Source: Bacteroidia bacterium (GTDB lineage Bacteria; Bacteroidota; Bacteroidia; Bacteroidales; Prolixibacteraceae). From it: 64,000 bases of DNA. Positions 62,364-64,000 of this stretch are shown here, in pieces. A program made the position numbers and the translations under genes. The stretch's first letter is position 1. Every line of letters begins with the position of its first letter. Location: positions 1 through 64,000 of the forward strand of contig JAPLDT010000019.1 in the NCBI GenBank assembly GCA_026391315.1. Reading direction: 5' to 3'. The notes under the pieces were generated by a model that saw only the letters and a program-made list of their open reading frames with translations, was not told where the DNA came from and searched no databases.

Positions 62364-62640
62364 ATTTTCTCCCCCACGCACAAACCCTCCATTTTTGACT
62401 TTTCGAATCTTTTCGGAGTGGTTTTTTTTAATGAAAAGGATAAAGAATAAAGAATAAAGAATAAAGTAAGAGACATACAGTCAGCACCTTGCAGTCTACC
62501 ATCTCTTTTATCTCATGTCTCATCTCTCATGTATTTTGTCTGCTACCTCTTGTCCTTTTAATCCCCACATTAAGCACTTAGCGGCGTGATTCTCCTTGTC
62601 AAAATTTCAGTATAAGATGCCAGCAGTACAAATGCAATCG
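62364..62640. repeat. intergenic region with GAATAAA and TCATGTCTCATC repeat units
   Basis: After the tRNAs come AAAAGGATAAAGAATAAAG units (62437-62468), a short spacer and TTTATCTCATGTCTCATCTC units, which are arm types used elsewhere in the window. No gene is seen in the 373 nt between the tRNA-Trp and htpG apart from the htpG control region at 62649-62690. Confidence 0.55.
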
Positions 62641-62648
62641 GGAAAAAA

Positions 62649-62690
62649 CTGCCATATAGTCAGCCGGAACCTATTGGCACATGCTTTGAT
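62649..62690 (+). promoter_or_regulatory. sigma54-like -24/-12 promoter with upstream box, htpG
   Basis: TGGCACATGCTTTGA (62675-62689) has GG at 62676-62677 and G at 62688 with ten bases between, as in -24/-12 promoters; the C expected after the last G is A. TGCCATATAGTC (62650-62661) lies 13 nt upstream and is the centre of a 15-nt imperfect palindrome. CTATTGGCA is shared with the grpE promoter. Expected start of transcription is near 62700, 37 nt before the ATG. Confidence 0.55.
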
Positions 62691-62736
62691 CAAACCAATT
62701 GTCAAATGTATTCTTTAACTTAAAATAGCATTGAAT

Positions 62737-64000
62737 ATGAAAGGAAAAATAGGGGTTACCAGTGAAAACCTTTTCCCAATTATCAAGAAATTTCTCTATT
62801 CAGATCACGATATCTTTCTTCGTGAAATCGTTTCCAACGCCGTAGATGCCACCCAAAAGCTCAAAACTTTGGCCTCTGCAGGCAAATACAGTGAACAAAT
62901 TGATGCTTTGAGCGTCAAAGTATCTATCGACAAAGCGCAAAAAACGCTTACGGTGTCGGATAAAGGCATCGGAATGACTTCGGATGAGGTTGAAAAGTAC
63001 ATCAACCAGATCGCCTTTTCCGGGGCAGATGAGTTCCTGAAAAAGTACAAGAACGATGCAAATGCCATTATCGGACATTTTGGTTTAGGATTCTACTCAT
63101 CCTTCATGGTTTCGGAAGAGGTGGAAATCATTTCTAAATCTTACAAGAAGAATTCGAAGGCTGTTCGTTGGGTTTGCGATGGTTCTCCTGAATTTATGAT
63201 GGAGGAGACAGAAAAAGAGAGCGTGGGTACTGATATTATCATGCACCTAAATTCGGATTCTTTGGAATTTTTGGAGGAAACCAGGATTACTGAGTTATTG
63301 AACAAATATTGCAAGTTTCTTCCGGTTCCTGTTGTTTTCGGAAAGAAGAAAGAGTGGAAAGATGGCAAATATGAAGATACCGAAGCCGACAATCAAATCA
63401 ATGATGTAGCTCCTGCCTGGACCAAAAAGCCAATTGACCTGAAAGAAGAGGATTACACCAATTTTTACCATCAGCTCTATCCAACAGCTGATGAGCCACT
63501 GTTCAACATACACCTGAATGTGGATTATCCTTTTAACCTAACGGGAATTCTCTATTTTCCAAAGTTGAAAAACAACTTTGAAGTTCAGAAAAATAAGATC
63601 CAGCTTTACAGCAACCAGGTATTTGTAACCGACTCGGTCGAAGGCATTGTACCTGAATTCCTGACTTTGCTACATGGTGTGCTAGACTCGCCGGATATTC
63701 CCCTGAACGTTTCGCGCTCTTACCTGCAGAATGACTCCAATGTAAAGAAGATCAGCAGCCACATCACCAAAAAGGTAGCAGATCGTCTTCAGGATATTTT
63801 TAAAGATAAGAGAGCCGAGTTGGAAGAGAAATGGAACGATTTGAAGCTGTTTATCGAGTACGGAATGTTGACAGATGAGAAATTCTACGAGAAAGCGTTG
63901 AAATTTTTCTTCTTCACAAATACCGAAAACAAACTCTTTACCTGGGATGAGTACAAATCACTGATTGAAGCCAACCAGACCGACAAGAATAAGAAGCTTG
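62737..64000 (+). CDS. htpG: Hsp90-family chaperone HtpG (cut by the window end)
   Basis: A dimeric ATP-dependent chaperone. The 421 codons in the window hold the GHKL ATPase domain (FLREIVSNAVDATQKLK with the catalytic Glu and Asn, VSDKGIGMTSDEV and GHFGLGFYSSFMV) and most of the middle domain (ADEPLFNIHLNVDYPFNL, QVFVTDSVEGIVPEFL, SPDIPLNVSRSYLQND). The frame runs to the last base; the rest of the middle domain and the C-terminal dimerisation domain are beyond it. Confidence 0.95.
   Translation, partial: MKGKIGVTSENLFPIIKKFLYSDHDIFLREIVSNAVDATQKLKTLASAGKYSEQIDALSVKVSIDKAQKTLTVSDKGIGMTSDEVEKYINQIAFSGADEFLKKYKNDANAIIGHFGLGFYSSFMVSEEVEIISKSYKKNSKAVRWVCDGSPEFMMEETEKESVGTDIIMHLNSDSLEFLEETRITELLNKYCKFLPVPVVFGKKKEWKDGKYEDTEADNQINDVAPAWTKKPIDLKEEDYTNFYHQLYPTADEPLFNIHLNVDYPFNLTGILYFPKLKNNFEVQKNKIQLYSNQVFVTDSVEGIVPEFLTLLHGVLDSPDIPLNVSRSYLQNDSNVKKISSHITKKVADRLQDIFKDKRAELEEKWNDLKLFIEYGMLTDEKFYEKALKFFFFTNTENKLFTWDEYKSLIEANQTDKNKKL

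Overview
The window reads as a chromosomal segment of a Bacteroidota bacterium, probably of the Bacteroidales/Marinilabiliales type. The evidence is a type IX secretion (gliding-motility type) C-terminal domain protein, a DUF4290 gene beside murA, -7 promoter boxes of the form TAnnTTTG, weak Shine-Dalgarno sites, a HYC_CC_PP copper-cluster protein, a TonB-plug/carboxypeptidase-like giant protein, and menaquinone synthesis through MqnA. No phage, integrase, transposase or CRISPR array is visible.

Layout. 0.2-9 kb: HD-domain gene and uvrB, a HAD phosphatase, two unknown genes, ovoA (ovothiol), an S37-type peptidase and a DUF493 gene. 9-17 kb: T9SS cargo protein, pcrA/uvrD helicase, DUF4290, murA (Asp in place of the fosfomycin-target Cys), grpE and dnaJ. 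17-35 kb: a copper/silver island with HYC_CC_PP protein, secreted HMA protein, Met-rich beta-propeller lipoprotein, GIY-YIG-like protein, metal-binding lipoproteins (one broken), CusA-CusC-CusB efflux pump, two four-helix-bundle genes, CopB-type ATPase, YHS protein, Met-rich lipoprotein, 44-aa membrane protein and CopA-type ATPase. 35-42 kb: a 1148-aa TonB-plug protein, then an NO-defence module (Rrf2 regulator, hemerythrin, quinol NO reductase). 42-52.3 kb: a complete histidine pathway, hisG-D-C-B-(purU)-(tlpA-like)-hisH-A-F-IE, preceded by a His-rich leader peptide and attenuator. 52-64 kb: DUF1460 amidase-like gene, nitroreductase, DUF2752/TM2 pair, MsrB-MsrA fusion, DUF190-CrcB, mqnA, purB, an MsbA-like ABC exporter, HU, tRNA-Ser, tRNA-Trp and htpG (cut by the window end).

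Most intergenic gaps carry long inverted repeats built from short tandem units (CACAGAGTT, GGATAAA, TGTGAAAAT, TAGTCACTT, GTAATTTGTAATCT, GGAAATAAAT and others). Different arms can flank one shared core, and the repeats sit between almost every pair of his genes. Repeat of the same type lies in frame inside cusA, in the signal-peptide region of cusC and at the 3' end of hisC.

Two regulatory signals stand out: the his attenuator, and a shared sigma54-like (-24/-12) promoter with an upstream TGYCAnAnnGTC box in front of both grpE-dnaJ and htpG. All calls come from reading the sequence and translations; no database search was run.
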